From NCBI RefSeq assembly GCF_026460945.1, contig NZ_JAOVZV010000001.1:310001-374000 (forward strand): a stretch of DNA of 64,000 nucleotides, given 5' to 3'. Both the position numbers and the translations under genes were made by a program. Of the stretch, positions 17,056-26,491 are shown piece by piece. The notes under the pieces were generated by a model. It had not been told where the DNA came from and ran no database searches. It was given only the letters and a program-made list of their open reading frames with translations. The first letter of the stretch is position 1. Each line of letters opens with the position of its first letter. The stretch is from Chryseobacterium luquanense (GTDB lineage Bacteria > Bacteroidota > Bacteroidia > Flavobacteriales > Weeksellaceae).

Positions 17056-18408
17056 TTATTTCTTTCTCTTAGATTTCGAAATTGCCTTCTGTTGCGCTCT
17101 GTTGGCTCCAAATTTCTTTGGAGTTTTTCTTTTTGAAGGACCACCCCAGTTTTCCTTTTTATTTTTGTCTTTCTTCTCGTGGAAAGCACCGCCTCCATCA
17201 AATAATTTTGCGTGAGCCGGATTTTTCATCAAAATTACATCTTCTTCAGATGCAATTTTCTTAGGATTAATTTTTACAGTTTCAGGGAAATCGATGTAAG
17301 CTAATTCTTTATCCATTAACATTTCAATTTCTAAAGCCCACTCTTCTTCTTTCTTCGTCACAAAAGTAACCGCTTTACCATCTTTATCTGCTCTACCCGT
17401 TCTACCGATTCTGTGAATGTACTGTTCCGGAACTTCAGGAGTTTCAAAATTCACAACATGGGTGATATCTGAAATATCAAGACCTCTTGCCATAATATCT
17501 GTAGTAATCAAACCTCTTATTTCTTCATTCTCAAAGCGTTTCATTGCTTTCAGTCTGTAGTTTTGAGATTTATTGGAGTGAATTACATCAAAATCATCCG
17601 GGAAAAGCTCATTAAATTGTGTAAAAAGTAAATCTGCATGTTTTTTATTATTTGCAAATATCAAAACTTTAGACATTTCTTCATCCGTATTCAATAAATG
17701 CTCTAGTAAGTTGATTTTTGTATTAAAATTTTCAACTTTGTAAGCTGTCTGCTCAATTTTTTCAAGCGGAGTTCCCGATTTTGCCAATGAAATTTCAATA
17801 GGACCAGCAAAATATTCATCTAACATATCATCAACCGCTTCAGTCATCGTTGCCGAGAAAAGAATATTTTGTCTTTTTTCACGCATCATTTCGAAGATAT
17901 GCGTTAGTTGTGGTCTGAAACCAAGATTCAACATTTCGTCGAATTCATCGATGATTAATTTTTGAACTTCTTTTAAAGATATTGCATTATCAATCGCCAA
18001 ATCCATAATTCTTCCAGGAGTTCCTACCAAAATATCACAACCATCATTAAACAATAATTTTTGTGTATTGATATTTTTTCCACCATAGATTCCTATTACT
18101 CTTGCAGTAAGATTTTCTGTCAGTTTTTCTACAATTTCTGTTACCTGAACGACCAATTCTCTTGTAGGAACCAAAACAACAACCGTAGGATTTCCATTTT
18201 TATTATATTTCCAAGTCTTTAAAACCGGTAATAAATAGGCCAATGTTTTTCCCGTTCCTGTTTGTGCAATTCCCATTACATCACGACCCGAAAGAATCGG
18301 GCCGATACTTTTTTCCTGAATTGGAGTGGGCTCAAATAAATTTAAATCTGCTAAAACATCAAGAACTTTCACCGGAAGGTCAAAGTCTGCAAAAGTGAGT
18401 TTTTCCAT
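17056..18408 (-). CDS. DEAD-box RNA helicase
   Basis: The 450-residue ATP-dependent RNA helicase shows the Q motif region (FEPTPIQEKSI), motif I AQTGTGKT, PTRELV, TPGR, motif III SAT, RGLDI and motif VI HRIGRTGRA. Motif II reads DEFD in place of DEAD. The last 60 residues are Lys-rich (KRKTPKKFGANRAQQKAISK), a typical RNA-binding tail. It resembles the RhlE/CshA group that unwinds rRNA or mRNA structures. The DEFD variant keeps the two acidic residues needed for Mg-ATP. Confidence 0.93.
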   Translation of the reverse strand: MEKLTFADFDLPVKVLDVLADLNLFEPTPIQEKSIGPILSGRDVMGIAQTGTGKTLAYLLPVLKTWKYNKNGNPTVVVLVPTRELVVQVTEIVEKLTENLTARVIGIYGGKNINTQKLLFNDGCDILVGTPGRIMDLAIDNAISLKEVQKLIIDEFDEMLNLGFRPQLTHIFEMMREKRQNILFSATMTEAVDDMLDEYFAGPIEISLAKSGTPLEKIEQTAYKVENFNTKINLLEHLLNTDEEMSKVLIFANNKKHADLLFTQFNELFPDDFDVIHSNKSQNYRLKAMKRFENEEIRGLITTDIMARGLDISDITHVVNFETPEVPEQYIHRIGRTGRADKDGKAVTFVTKKEEEWALEIEMLMDKELAYIDFPETVKINPKKIASEEDVILMKNPAHAKLFDGGGAFHEKKDKNKKENWGGPSKRKTPKKFGANRAQQKAISKSKRKK

Positions 18409-18541
18409 TTTGCAAAGATAGGTAATTAATTTGATTGTTAATTTGGTTTAAAAACAACAATATTTTTATCAAAAATTTAATTTGTTTTTCTAAACTAAAG
18501 TGTAAAAATTACTTATAATCAGAGTTTCACTTTGAATGAAA

Positions 18542-19060
18542 TTATTTGATCTTTATACTCTTAGTTATAATTTTAATATCATCATCAACAAACTGACTAG
18601 ATGAAACAAATACATATCCTTTCTTTTTTGGATCTTTTTTAATTGGAAACTCATCACTTTCCCATTGCGAACAATGAGTCGAAATAGGTTGAACTAATGC
18701 TTCCCAACCTGTTTTACGAAAAGTATAAACATAGAAAGGATGCCAACAGCTCGTACACCAATTGGGATAGAACCCAATCTCGTCTTTTCCATCGTTATTT
18801 AAATCTTTAAGATTATAGAGTGTACCGCTTTTTGCGGGAGAAATAGTAAATGACTTTAATTTTTTATCACTGAAATAAATTACTGATTCACACTTCCCAT
18901 CACATTCATCGCCGCAATCATTAAGTTTGATATACGCATACTCTTTAGTTCCGTTACCATCAAAATCTCCTAAAAGACCTTCGTCAGATTCTTTTTGAGC
19001 ATTGAGAAGTAAACAAAAAAACATTAAAACAGCACTGAATAATAATTTAATCATCATCAA
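18542..19060 (-). CDS. Exported protein with FG-GAP-like calcium motifs
   Basis: The 172-residue product has a signal peptide (LLFSAVLMFFCLLLNAQ), then LLGDFDGNGTKEYAYIKL and LKDLNNDGKDEIGFYPNW, two DxNxDG calcium-loop motifs. A CxxC (NWCTSCWH) is notable, and several other Cys lie at CGDECDGKC. It follows the UbiB-like gene after eight bases and is probably on its message, but a functional link is not evident. Confidence 0.75.
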   Translation of the reverse strand: MMMIKLLFSAVLMFFCLLLNAQKESDEGLLGDFDGNGTKEYAYIKLNDCGDECDGKCESVIYFSDKKLKSFTISPAKSGTLYNLKDLNNDGKDEIGFYPNWCTSCWHPFYVYTFRKTGWEALVQPISTHCSQWESDEFPIKKDPKKKGYVFVSSSQFVDDDIKIITKSIKIK

Positions 19061-19068
19061 ATATATTA

Positions 19069-20712
19069 TTATTTTCTGGTAATTCTCAGCAGAAGAATAA
19101 TCACCAATAAAATCGAAAACAAAAATCCTAAAACTGCAATCAAAGACATTTCTCCAATTCGTGGTCCCGATTCTGAAACAAAAACAATTGCTGTTGCAAT
19201 AATATTTGCTCCCAAAATCATGGCTAAAATCAAATTAACAATACTCGATTTTATTAACTGGTTGGTCTTTTCAATATTTTTAATTTCGCTGGAAATCGTA
19301 AATTCATTATCGTCCAATTTTTGAAGAACAGATCTGAATTCTTTAGGAATTTCATCAATATTATCGGTAAAAGTCATCACTTTGTCCAAACCTTTTTTCA
19401 TGAGATTTTGCGGACTGATTTTTTTAGTGAAGATTTTTTTAGTATATGGATGAAGACTTTTTACAATATCTAAATCCGGATTTATAGTTCTACCAACTCC
19501 CTCTATTAAGCCAATTCCTTTAAATAAAAGATAAAAATAGTCGGGCATATAGAGCTGATTATCTTTTAAGACATCCTTCATTTTATTCATAATAATATGC
19601 GGATCAATATCTTTCAAAGAAGTGCTGTGAACAAAATTTAAAACTTCATCTACATCATTTTCAAATCGTTTTTCGTCAGGTATATTATAACTGACCGCCA
19701 TTTTTTTTAATGAACGGACGATTTTATGTGAATTTTTAGCAACGAAAGCAACAATTAATGTTTCTAAAATCTCTTTATCATTCGGCTGAATTTTTCCGAC
19801 TGCGCCAAAATCAATAAAAACAACTTTACCATCTTTTTTAACCAAAATATTTCCCGCATGTGGATCGGCATGGAAAAAACCGTAATCTAAAATCTGAGAA
19901 ACGAATAATTGCAAACCTCTTTCAGAAATCACGACCGGATCGATATTATTTTTTAGTAATTCGTTTTTGTCGGTCACTTTAATTCCGTCGATAAATTCCA
20001 TGCACAAAACATTGTTATTGGAAAATTCATCATATACTTTCGGAACGTAAGTTTCTTTATTGTTTTTAAAATTGAGAGCAAACTGATTGATATTATTCCT
20101 TTCATTAACCAAAGAAACTTCTTCCAGCAAAGACTTTTCAAAAGTTGAAATCGCCTGTTTTAAATTTAATTTTGAACCGATTTCCGAATAGGTAGAAATT
20201 AATTTCACAATATCTTTCAGTAATAATAAATCGTCTTCAATAACCGATAAAACATCAGGTTTTTTAATTTTTAGAATAACTTCTTCGCCATTCAGTAAAA
20301 TCGCTTTGTAAACTTGGGCAATTGAGGCTGTTGCCAAAGGTTTAGGATTAATTTCTAAGAAATGTTCAGTCGGAATAATATTAAATTCATTCTCAAGAAT
20401 TTCTTCCACATTCATTTCAACAACTTCTACTCTATCCTGAAGCTTTTGAAGCTCCTGAATAAGCTCTGGCGGAAGCAAATCTTCACGATTGCTAAATGTT
20501 TGTCCGAGTTTTACAAAAGTAGGACCCAATTCTTCTAAAACAAGGCGAATACGTTCGTAAACTGTACCTTTTGAAATAATTTCGTCAGACTGTACAGCAT
20601 TTTCTTCCGGTTTTTTGCCCATTCTGGCAATCATATCTTTAAATCCGTATTTACTTAAAACGGAAATCAGTTTTGCAGATCTTTTGAGTTTTCGCTGTTG
20701 CTTGTCGAACAT
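19069..20712 (-). CDS. ABC1/UbiB-family atypical kinase
   Basis: The start is ATG at 20712 (MFDKQQRKLKRSAKLISVLS), giving 547 residues; the frame upstream reaches only a TTG. Family features: the KxGQ loop (FVKLGQTFSNR), the nucleotide-binding ATASIAQVYKA, the catalytic FFHADPHAGNILV and IDFGAVG. Two C-terminal membrane helices (IVNLILAMILGANIIATAIV and a second from about 525) are usual for UbiB. Members support ubiquinone or menaquinone synthesis. In a menaquinone organism the exact role is an inference. Confidence 0.92.
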   Translation of the reverse strand: MFDKQQRKLKRSAKLISVLSKYGFKDMIARMGKKPEENAVQSDEIISKGTVYERIRLVLEELGPTFVKLGQTFSNREDLLPPELIQELQKLQDRVEVVEMNVEEILENEFNIIPTEHFLEINPKPLATASIAQVYKAILLNGEEVILKIKKPDVLSVIEDDLLLLKDIVKLISTYSEIGSKLNLKQAISTFEKSLLEEVSLVNERNNINQFALNFKNNKETYVPKVYDEFSNNNVLCMEFIDGIKVTDKNELLKNNIDPVVISERGLQLFVSQILDYGFFHADPHAGNILVKKDGKVVFIDFGAVGKIQPNDKEILETLIVAFVAKNSHKIVRSLKKMAVSYNIPDEKRFENDVDEVLNFVHSTSLKDIDPHIIMNKMKDVLKDNQLYMPDYFYLLFKGIGLIEGVGRTINPDLDIVKSLHPYTKKIFTKKISPQNLMKKGLDKVMTFTDNIDEIPKEFRSVLQKLDDNEFTISSEIKNIEKTNQLIKSSIVNLILAMILGANIIATAIVFVSESGPRIGEMSLIAVLGFLFSILLVIILLLRITRK

Positions 20713-20794
20713 AATTGAGGATAAATTGAATTGCAAAGTACGTTCAAAAAGTATTCCTACCAGAATAATTTATTTATGCAAGGGATAGTTAATT

Positions 20795-21496
20795 TTAAAT
20801 CACTTTAAAAGTTGTCAACAACAAAATCAAAGTCTGCCATCCCAAAATAAGGTAGAAAAACAGCCGGCTTGGTTCTGAAATATCTTTCAATTTATCAATA
20901 ATTTTATTCTTTACAATCTCAGTAAAGCTTACATTTTCGTCTCTGAAATCAATTTCATTAAGTTCAACCTTTTTAAAACCAAAAGCAATAATTTTTTTGA
21001 ACCATTTATTCTCTTTGGAATCTCTGATCTCCTGCAAAACCTTAAGCTGAAGTTTGGTTTTATCAACTCCACTTTGCATTAATTGAGGCTGATTGACTTT
21101 TACTTTATTTAAAATTCTGTCAATAATCGGGAAAAGTATTTGTTCACCTTTATCAGCAACCAATCTGTTGATAGTACGAGTCATCACATATTTATTCCCT
21201 AATGTAAAAAGCAAAAATGGAGCTCCGAAAACAGTCAAAACAGTCAAACCGAAAGAGATAGGTCTTGCTAAAAACAGAACTAAAACGGCAGCTTGTCCGC
21301 TTGTATGAACGGGACCACCACCATTATTAAAAGTCTGAGCAATGATTAAAACGATTGTAATGATGCACAATACAACAATTGAAATTTGTCCAATAAGATT
21401 GATTTTCAAGAAACTTAATGTTGCCCGGCTGAGAAGTTTGGCAACGTATTTCAATTCATCAGTAACTGTGTTTTTTGATTTTAATTTATCTATCAT
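20795..21496 (-). CDS. Membrane protein of unknown function, upstream of ubiB-like gene
   Basis: The 233-residue product has membrane segments near residues 35-57, 68-85, 86-105 and 213-230 and a long cytoplasmic part between residues 105 and 210 rich in Lys and Glu. No enzyme motif is recognised. It lies 82 bases before the UbiB-like gene in the same direction, and the two may be co-transcribed. Confidence 0.7.
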   Translation of the reverse strand: MIDKLKSKNTVTDELKYVAKLLSRATLSFLKINLIGQISIVVLCIITIVLIIAQTFNNGGGPVHTSGQAAVLVLFLARPISFGLTVLTVFGAPFLLFTLGNKYVMTRTINRLVADKGEQILFPIIDRILNKVKVNQPQLMQSGVDKTKLQLKVLQEIRDSKENKWFKKIIAFGFKKVELNEIDFRDENVSFTEIVKNKIIDKLKDISEPSRLFFYLILGWQTLILLLTTFKVI

Positions 21497-21562
21497 TTGT
21501 GAAAATTTTAATGATGTAAATTAAAAAAAAATTAGCAATTATTGTGAACAAAACAAATCTTA

Positions 21563-22399
21563 TTACTCAGAAAAAGCATATTCGTTATAATGTCCTAAAA
21601 ATTTCACATTAGAACCTAAAGAAATAATTTCGTCAATGGCGTTTTGAGACAGAACATTATGCCACTCGCTGGCTACATTAATAAAGAAAAAGTAATTTCC
21701 CAAACCGGTTTTCAAAGTTCGGCTTTCAATTTTCGAGAGATTCATTTTTCGCCAAGCAAAAACTGAAAGTACCTGATGAAGACTTCCTGCCTGATCTTCG
21801 GGAAGTGTAATAATCAGAGACGTTTTTTCTGAAGTTTTTGGTAAATCGAGCTGCAAATTTTCCTTATTTTTTGAAATCACAATAAATTTGGTGTGATTCT
21901 GCTCAAAATCCTGAATATTTTCATGAATGATTTTCAAACCATACAGTTTTGCAGAATATCTATTCGCAATGGCCGCCCATTTTTCTTGTGGATTTTCAGA
22001 AACCAATTTTGCAGAAGCTGCGGTAGAACTGAAATCCTGCGAAAGAATTTCTTTAAAATTGTCATACCTAAAATGAAAAGTCTGCGCCAAAGCTTGTGGA
22101 TGAGAAATGACTTTTTCAAAGGTTTCGTTATCAGGATGAATCATCAGATGATGAGCAATTGGCATTACTAATCCAGTTTCAATAAAAACTTCAAAATCAT
22201 AGAGATAATCGAGTGTCATTGAAACTGTTCCTTCAATCGAATTTTCTAAGGGAACAACGGCTTTGTCAACTTCATTATTTTTCACCGCGTTGAAACAATC
22301 TAAAATACTCGACTGAGGAACCAATTCTTCATCCGGGAAAATCTGAGATGCTGCCAACTGGGTAAAACTGGCTTGCGGACCGAGGTAGGCTATTTTCAT
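21563..22399 (-). CDS. pheA: Prephenate dehydratase
   Basis: The 278-residue enzyme turns prephenate into phenylpyruvate in phenylalanine synthesis. It has the PDT domain (KIAYLGPQASFTQLAA at the N-terminus, ENSIEGTVSMTLDYL, SSTAASAKLV, and the FEQNHTKFIVIS block), followed by a C-terminal ACT domain (TLPEDQAGSLHQVLSVFAWR, then KIESRTLKTGLGNYFFFI). The ACT motif ESRP is ESRT here, which may alter feedback control by phenylalanine. No fused chorismate mutase is present. Confidence 0.93.
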   Translation of the reverse strand: MKIAYLGPQASFTQLAASQIFPDEELVPQSSILDCFNAVKNNEVDKAVVPLENSIEGTVSMTLDYLYDFEVFIETGLVMPIAHHLMIHPDNETFEKVISHPQALAQTFHFRYDNFKEILSQDFSSTAASAKLVSENPQEKWAAIANRYSAKLYGLKIIHENIQDFEQNHTKFIVISKNKENLQLDLPKTSEKTSLIITLPEDQAGSLHQVLSVFAWRKMNLSKIESRTLKTGLGNYFFFINVASEWHNVLSQNAIDEIISLGSNVKFLGHYNEYAFSE

Positions 22400-22464
22400 A
22401 GAGCAAATTTAGAAAATATTGAGGAAGCTATCCTACACATCACAGTACTTATTCGTCTTTAAAA

Positions 22465-22496
22465 CTAAAAACAACCCCACAAAAAGGCAGGGTTGA
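22465..22496 (-). terminator. Terminator after the GLPGLI gene
   Basis: On the minus strand, CAACCCTGCC and GGGGTTG form a stem followed by TTTTTAG. It is downstream of the GLPGLI gene at 22522. Confidence 0.75.
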
Positions 22497-22521
22497 ATAT
22501 TTTTTGATAGTTTTCAAATTT

Positions 22522-23349
22522 TTATTTTATCTTTAACTCTATCGGATTATTTGTTCTTTTCATAGCATTTTCAAGCTCTTTTTCAATATTTTTTGTGTTT
22601 TTATCAAGTTGAATTACATTTCCATCTTTCATGATAAAACCAATTGAATTATCTTGAACCAACATTTCGCCAATATTTGAATTTATATTTTTAGCACGGT
22701 CGTCAAATAATTGATTAAGCTGTTTGTGAGTGATTTCTTTCTCATCTTTATAATCATTACTTAATTTTAAATTTTTGATATTTTTAATTTCGGTAAGTTC
22801 AAAAGAATGATTTTTCTCTGTGTCTTCAATTTTCACGATCAAACCGGGAAGGTTATTAAATTTATACGGACCATCTTGTATGGTAATTTCAGGACTAAAC
22901 CATGCAATCCATTTTCTACCATATAAATCTGTTGTTGCTTTTTGGCATTTTAAATTATTGATGGTTTTCGTTTCTTTTAAAATCTTCCAATTAATTGGTT
23001 TTGTTTCGGTTAATTTAAACTTCACTCCACTATCTTTGATGTGATAGGCAACAGAATTTTTAGAATAGTTTTTTGTGATGGTATAAATCAGATTAGGATT
23101 GTAATATGGTAAATTTGTTTTTATAGATTTATTACTTGCCATTTCTTGTCTTAAAGAATCAGAAGCATTTTTAAACGAACTGTAAAAAATCGAATTTTTC
23201 ATATCGGAATCTAAATTCATATAATCTGTAAGTACGGAATCTTTTTTTGAAACATCAGGAACGAATTTGTATTCGTAAACAAATCTTTTCTGAGAATAAG
23301 TTTTAATAAATGCAAGAAAAACTAATAGTTCAACAATTTTATTTTTCAT
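22522..23349 (-). CDS. GLPGLI family protein
   Basis: The 275-residue protein begins with a signal peptide (IVELLVFLAFIKTYSQ) and contains the family hallmark in the form FNNLPGLIVKIEDTEKNHSF near residue 180. An earlier segment KIAW-type block (GRKWIAWFSPEITIQDGPYK) is also typical. GLPGLI proteins are common in Bacteroidota, often in multiple copies, and their role is not known. It sits alone between pheA and guaA with its own terminator. Confidence 0.85.
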   Translation of the reverse strand: MKNKIVELLVFLAFIKTYSQKRFVYEYKFVPDVSKKDSVLTDYMNLDSDMKNSIFYSSFKNASDSLRQEMASNKSIKTNLPYYNPNLIYTITKNYSKNSVAYHIKDSGVKFKLTETKPINWKILKETKTINNLKCQKATTDLYGRKWIAWFSPEITIQDGPYKFNNLPGLIVKIEDTEKNHSFELTEIKNIKNLKLSNDYKDEKEITHKQLNQLFDDRAKNINSNIGEMLVQDNSIGFIMKDGNVIQLDKNTKNIEKELENAMKRTNNPIELKIK

Positions 23350-23381
23350 ATAATCGTGATAAATACATCTTAGAAATATAC

Positions 23382-23409
23382 AAAAAATCCCGCCAAAAGG
23401 CAGGATTTA
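23382..23409 (-). terminator. Terminator of guaA
   Basis: On the minus strand, AAATCCTGCC and GGCGGGATTT pair across TTTT and are followed by a T-run. It closes the purine block. Confidence 0.78.
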
Positions 23410-23430
23410 TATTTAAAATTCAAGGCAAAA

Positions 23431-24960
23431 TTATTCCCACTCAATCGTTGCAGGTGGTTTGCTAGAAATATCGTAAGCTACTCTGTTGATTCCTCTTACT
23501 TCGTTGATGATTCTGCTGGAAACAGTATCTAAAAATTCGTAAGGAAGTCTGCTCCACGTTGCCGTCATAAAGTCGATGGTATTTGCAGAACGAACAACCG
23601 CAGTGTATTCGTAAGTTCTTTCATCACCCATTACTCCGACAGATTTTACAGGAAGTAATACTACAAAAGCCTGAGAAACTTTGTCATACAAATCATTTTT
23701 GTATAATTCTTCGATAAAAATATCATCAGCCTCTTGAAGGATTTTCACTTTTTCAGCATCTACAGCTCCTAAAATTCTGATTCCCAAACCTGGACCAGGG
23801 AAAGGATGTCTGTGTACCAAATGATGAGGAATTCCTAATTCTTCACCTACTTTTCTTACTTCGTCTTTGAAGAGTTCTCTTAATGGCTCAAGTAATTCAA
23901 ATTCCATTTCTTCGGGAAGCCCGCCCACGTTGTGGTGAGATTTGATTACTGCTGAAGGTCCGTTTACCGACTGACTTTCGATTACATCAGGATAAATGGT
24001 TCCTTGAGCTAAGAATTTAGCACCTTCAATTTTATGAGATTCTTCGTCAAAAACATGAATAAATTCGTTTCCGATGATTTTTCTTTTGGCTTCAGGATCA
24101 TCAACGCCTGCTAATTTTGAAAGGAATCTTTCTTTAGCATCCACCAATTTGATGTTCATATTAAAACTTTCACCGTAATTTTTCATCACTTTTACGTCTT
24201 CATCTTTTCTGAGAAGTCCGGTGTCTACAAAGATACAATGAAGCTGATCTCCGATTGCCTTGTGAATCAAAACTGCAGCAACAGAAGAATCTACTCCTCC
24301 TGAAAGACCAAGAATTACCTTATTATCTCCTACTCTTTCTTTGATTTCTTCAACTGTTTTGTCGATGTAGTTGGTCAGTTTCCAGTTTTTTTCTGAATTA
24401 CAGATGGCGAACACAAAATTTTCAAGCATTTTTCCACCTTCTTCAGTGTGAGAAACTTCCGGGTGGAACTGTACGCAGTAGATTTTTTTGTCTTCATTTG
24501 AAATAGAAGCGATTACCCCTGATTTTGCGTTTAATTCAAAACCTGCAGGCAATTGTCCTACCTCGTCGAAGTGACTCATCCAAACGATAGAATTGTCGGT
24601 TACTCCTTTTAATAAAGAAGATTCTTTAACGATTTCTAAATGTGCTTTTCCATACTCGCCTTTTACACCTTTGTGTACTTTTCCGCCTAAAAGGTGTGCG
24701 GTTAGCTGCATTCCGTAGCAGATTCCCAAAACCGGAATTCCCTGTTCGTACAATTCTTTTTCAACTAAATGTGCATTTTCTGCGTTTACAGAACTCGGCC
24801 CACCAGAAAGGATAATTCCTTTTGGCTGTTTTTCTAAAATTGTTTCTAAAGGTGTATTGAATGGTAAAATTTCGGAGTACACCCCCATTTCACGGATTCT
24901 TCTTCCGATAAGCTGGTTGTATTGTGATCCGAAATCTAATATGATAATACCGTTGTTCAT
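23431..24960 (-). CDS. guaA: GMP synthase (glutamine-hydrolysing)
   Basis: The 509-residue enzyme converts XMP to GMP. It has the class I glutamine amidotransferase domain first (GGPSSVN, nucleophile in LGICYGMQ, His in VQFHPEVSH). The ATP-pyrophosphatase P-loop ILGLSGGVDSSVAAVLIHKA lies near residue 215, and the C-terminal dimer domain ends PPATIEWE. It is the last gene in the minus-strand purine block and is separated from purD by a REP-like element and a terminator, so it may have its own promoter. Confidence 0.97.
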   Translation of the reverse strand: MNNGIIILDFGSQYNQLIGRRIREMGVYSEILPFNTPLETILEKQPKGIILSGGPSSVNAENAHLVEKELYEQGIPVLGICYGMQLTAHLLGGKVHKGVKGEYGKAHLEIVKESSLLKGVTDNSIVWMSHFDEVGQLPAGFELNAKSGVIASISNEDKKIYCVQFHPEVSHTEEGGKMLENFVFAICNSEKNWKLTNYIDKTVEEIKERVGDNKVILGLSGGVDSSVAAVLIHKAIGDQLHCIFVDTGLLRKDEDVKVMKNYGESFNMNIKLVDAKERFLSKLAGVDDPEAKRKIIGNEFIHVFDEESHKIEGAKFLAQGTIYPDVIESQSVNGPSAVIKSHHNVGGLPEEMEFELLEPLRELFKDEVRKVGEELGIPHHLVHRHPFPGPGLGIRILGAVDAEKVKILQEADDIFIEELYKNDLYDKVSQAFVVLLPVKSVGVMGDERTYEYTAVVRSANTIDFMTATWSRLPYEFLDTVSSRIINEVRGINRVAYDISSKPPATIEWE

Positions 24961-25015
24961 TTTATAATTGATAAATGATGATTGATAACTGATTTTGCGA
25001 AAATATCTGAAACCA

Positions 25016-25130
25016 TAGCCCCGATTGCAGCGACATCCTTTTTTATTATTGCGGTTGCTGAGAATTTCAACATTTTGACTTAATTTCTTCGCAATAATAA
25101 AAAAGATACAGCGGAAAGCGGGAAATAGCT
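25016..25130. repeat. REP-like palindromic element A
   Basis: The ends are imperfect inverted arms. The left begins TAGCCCCGATTGCAGCGACA and the right reads GATACAGCGGAAAGCGGGAA. Each arm continues into TTATTATTGCG or its complement, enclosing about 45 bases. The outer arm sequences recur in element B (28971-29062) with a different centre, so this is a dispersed family. It is intergenic between purD and guaA. Confidence 0.8.
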
Positions 25131-25136
25131 TCTAAT

Positions 25137-25164
25137 AAAAAAAGCCCCGAAAAATCAGGGCATT
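25137..25164 (-). terminator. Terminator of purD
   Basis: On the minus strand, GCCCTGATTTTTCGGGGC is a stem-loop followed by seven T. It sits four bases after the purD stop. Confidence 0.85.
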
Positions 25165-25167
25165 ATA

Positions 25168-26406
25168 TTAAAACTTTCCGATGTCTTCTCTGTAGAAGCC
25201 GTAATCGAAATGTACATGACTTGCGTCTTCGTAAACTTTCTTGCGAGCGTCTTCATAAGTAGCTCCTGTTGCCACAATATTTAAAACTCTACCGCCATTG
25301 GAAACCACTTTATCTGCTTTTCTGATTGCTCCAGCGTATAAAAGCTGACTGTGTCTCACTTTTTCTTCACCAGTGATTTCAAAACCTACCTCCATATTTC
25401 TCGGGTAACCGCCAGAACACATTACAAGACAAACTGCTTTTTCATCTTTAAATTTAAGCTCGATTTCTTTACCGTTCATACAGTCGTTGATTACATCCAA
25501 AAGATTGTTTTCCATCAATGCCATCAAAACCTGAGTTTCAGGATCACCGAATCTCATGTTGTATTCTAATAAGTAAGTTCCGTTTTTAGTAATCATCAAT
25601 CCGAAGAAAATCATTCCTTTGAAAGTGAAACCTTCAGCTTTAAGACCTTTTACAGTTGGATTTAAGATATTATTTTCAAAATCAACATAATGTACTTCCG
25701 TGAATTCCGGACTTGGAGCTACAGAACCCATTCCTCCTGTATTTGGACCTGTATCGCCGTTTCCTACTTTTTTGTAATCTTTAGCTGCAATACATGGGAA
25801 TATTTTTTCACCATTTGAGAATGCAATAATTGATGCTTCAAAACCTTCTAGATACTCCTCAATAACCAAACGAATTCCTGCATCACCATAGATTCTTCTG
25901 ATCATGAAATCGTGAATCGTAGCTTCTGCTTCTTCCAAAGTTTCGCAAATTACAACTCCTTTTCCACCTGCAAGTCCGCTTGCTTTTACAACTAGAGGGT
26001 ATTGCTGATTTTGAACGTATTCTTTGGCTTCAGGATAAGAATCAAATACTACAGCTTTTGCAGTTTTGATATCATAAGTCTGCATAAATTTCTTAGAGAA
26101 AGCTTTACTTCCTTCAAGACTTGCCACTTTTTGATTCGGACCGAAAACTTTAAGATCGTGTTTCTTAAATTCGTCTTTTAAACCTGCAACAAGTGGAGCT
26201 TCAGGACCTACAATCGTAAGATCTATTTTCTCCTTAATTGCAAAATCTCTAAGTTCCTTAATCTCTGATAAATGAACATTTTTTCCTATTGCATCGGTAG
26301 TTGCGTTTCCGTTAGCGAAAAACATATGACTCACTCTAGAGTCTTTCTGAAGTTTTGCTGCTAATGCAGATTCTCTTCCACCTTCACCTATGATTAATAT
26401 TCTCAT
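25168..26406 (-). CDS. purD: Phosphoribosylamine-glycine ligase (GAR synthetase)
   Basis: The 412-residue ATP-grasp enzyme adds glycine to phosphoribosylamine, the second step of purine synthesis. The N-terminal motif MRILIIGEGGRESALAAKL, the ATP-grasp loop VVKASGLAGGKGVVICETLE and the metal-binding GDPETQVLMALMENN are all present. Length is slightly below the 420-430 norm but all domains are complete. It follows purH after 85 bases in the same direction. Confidence 0.97.
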   Translation of the reverse strand: MRILIIGEGGRESALAAKLQKDSRVSHMFFANGNATTDAIGKNVHLSEIKELRDFAIKEKIDLTIVGPEAPLVAGLKDEFKKHDLKVFGPNQKVASLEGSKAFSKKFMQTYDIKTAKAVVFDSYPEAKEYVQNQQYPLVVKASGLAGGKGVVICETLEEAEATIHDFMIRRIYGDAGIRLVIEEYLEGFEASIIAFSNGEKIFPCIAAKDYKKVGNGDTGPNTGGMGSVAPSPEFTEVHYVDFENNILNPTVKGLKAEGFTFKGMIFFGLMITKNGTYLLEYNMRFGDPETQVLMALMENNLLDVINDCMNGKEIELKFKDEKAVCLVMCSGGYPRNMEVGFEITGEEKVRHSQLLYAGAIRKADKVVSNGGRVLNIVATGATYEDARKKVYEDASHVHFDYGFYREDIGKF

Positions 26407-26491
26407 ACTTTATTTATTATCTAGTCTAATTTACAAATATATAATTTTGAATGCTATAAATACAATCTCAAATTACTATTTTAATTCAATT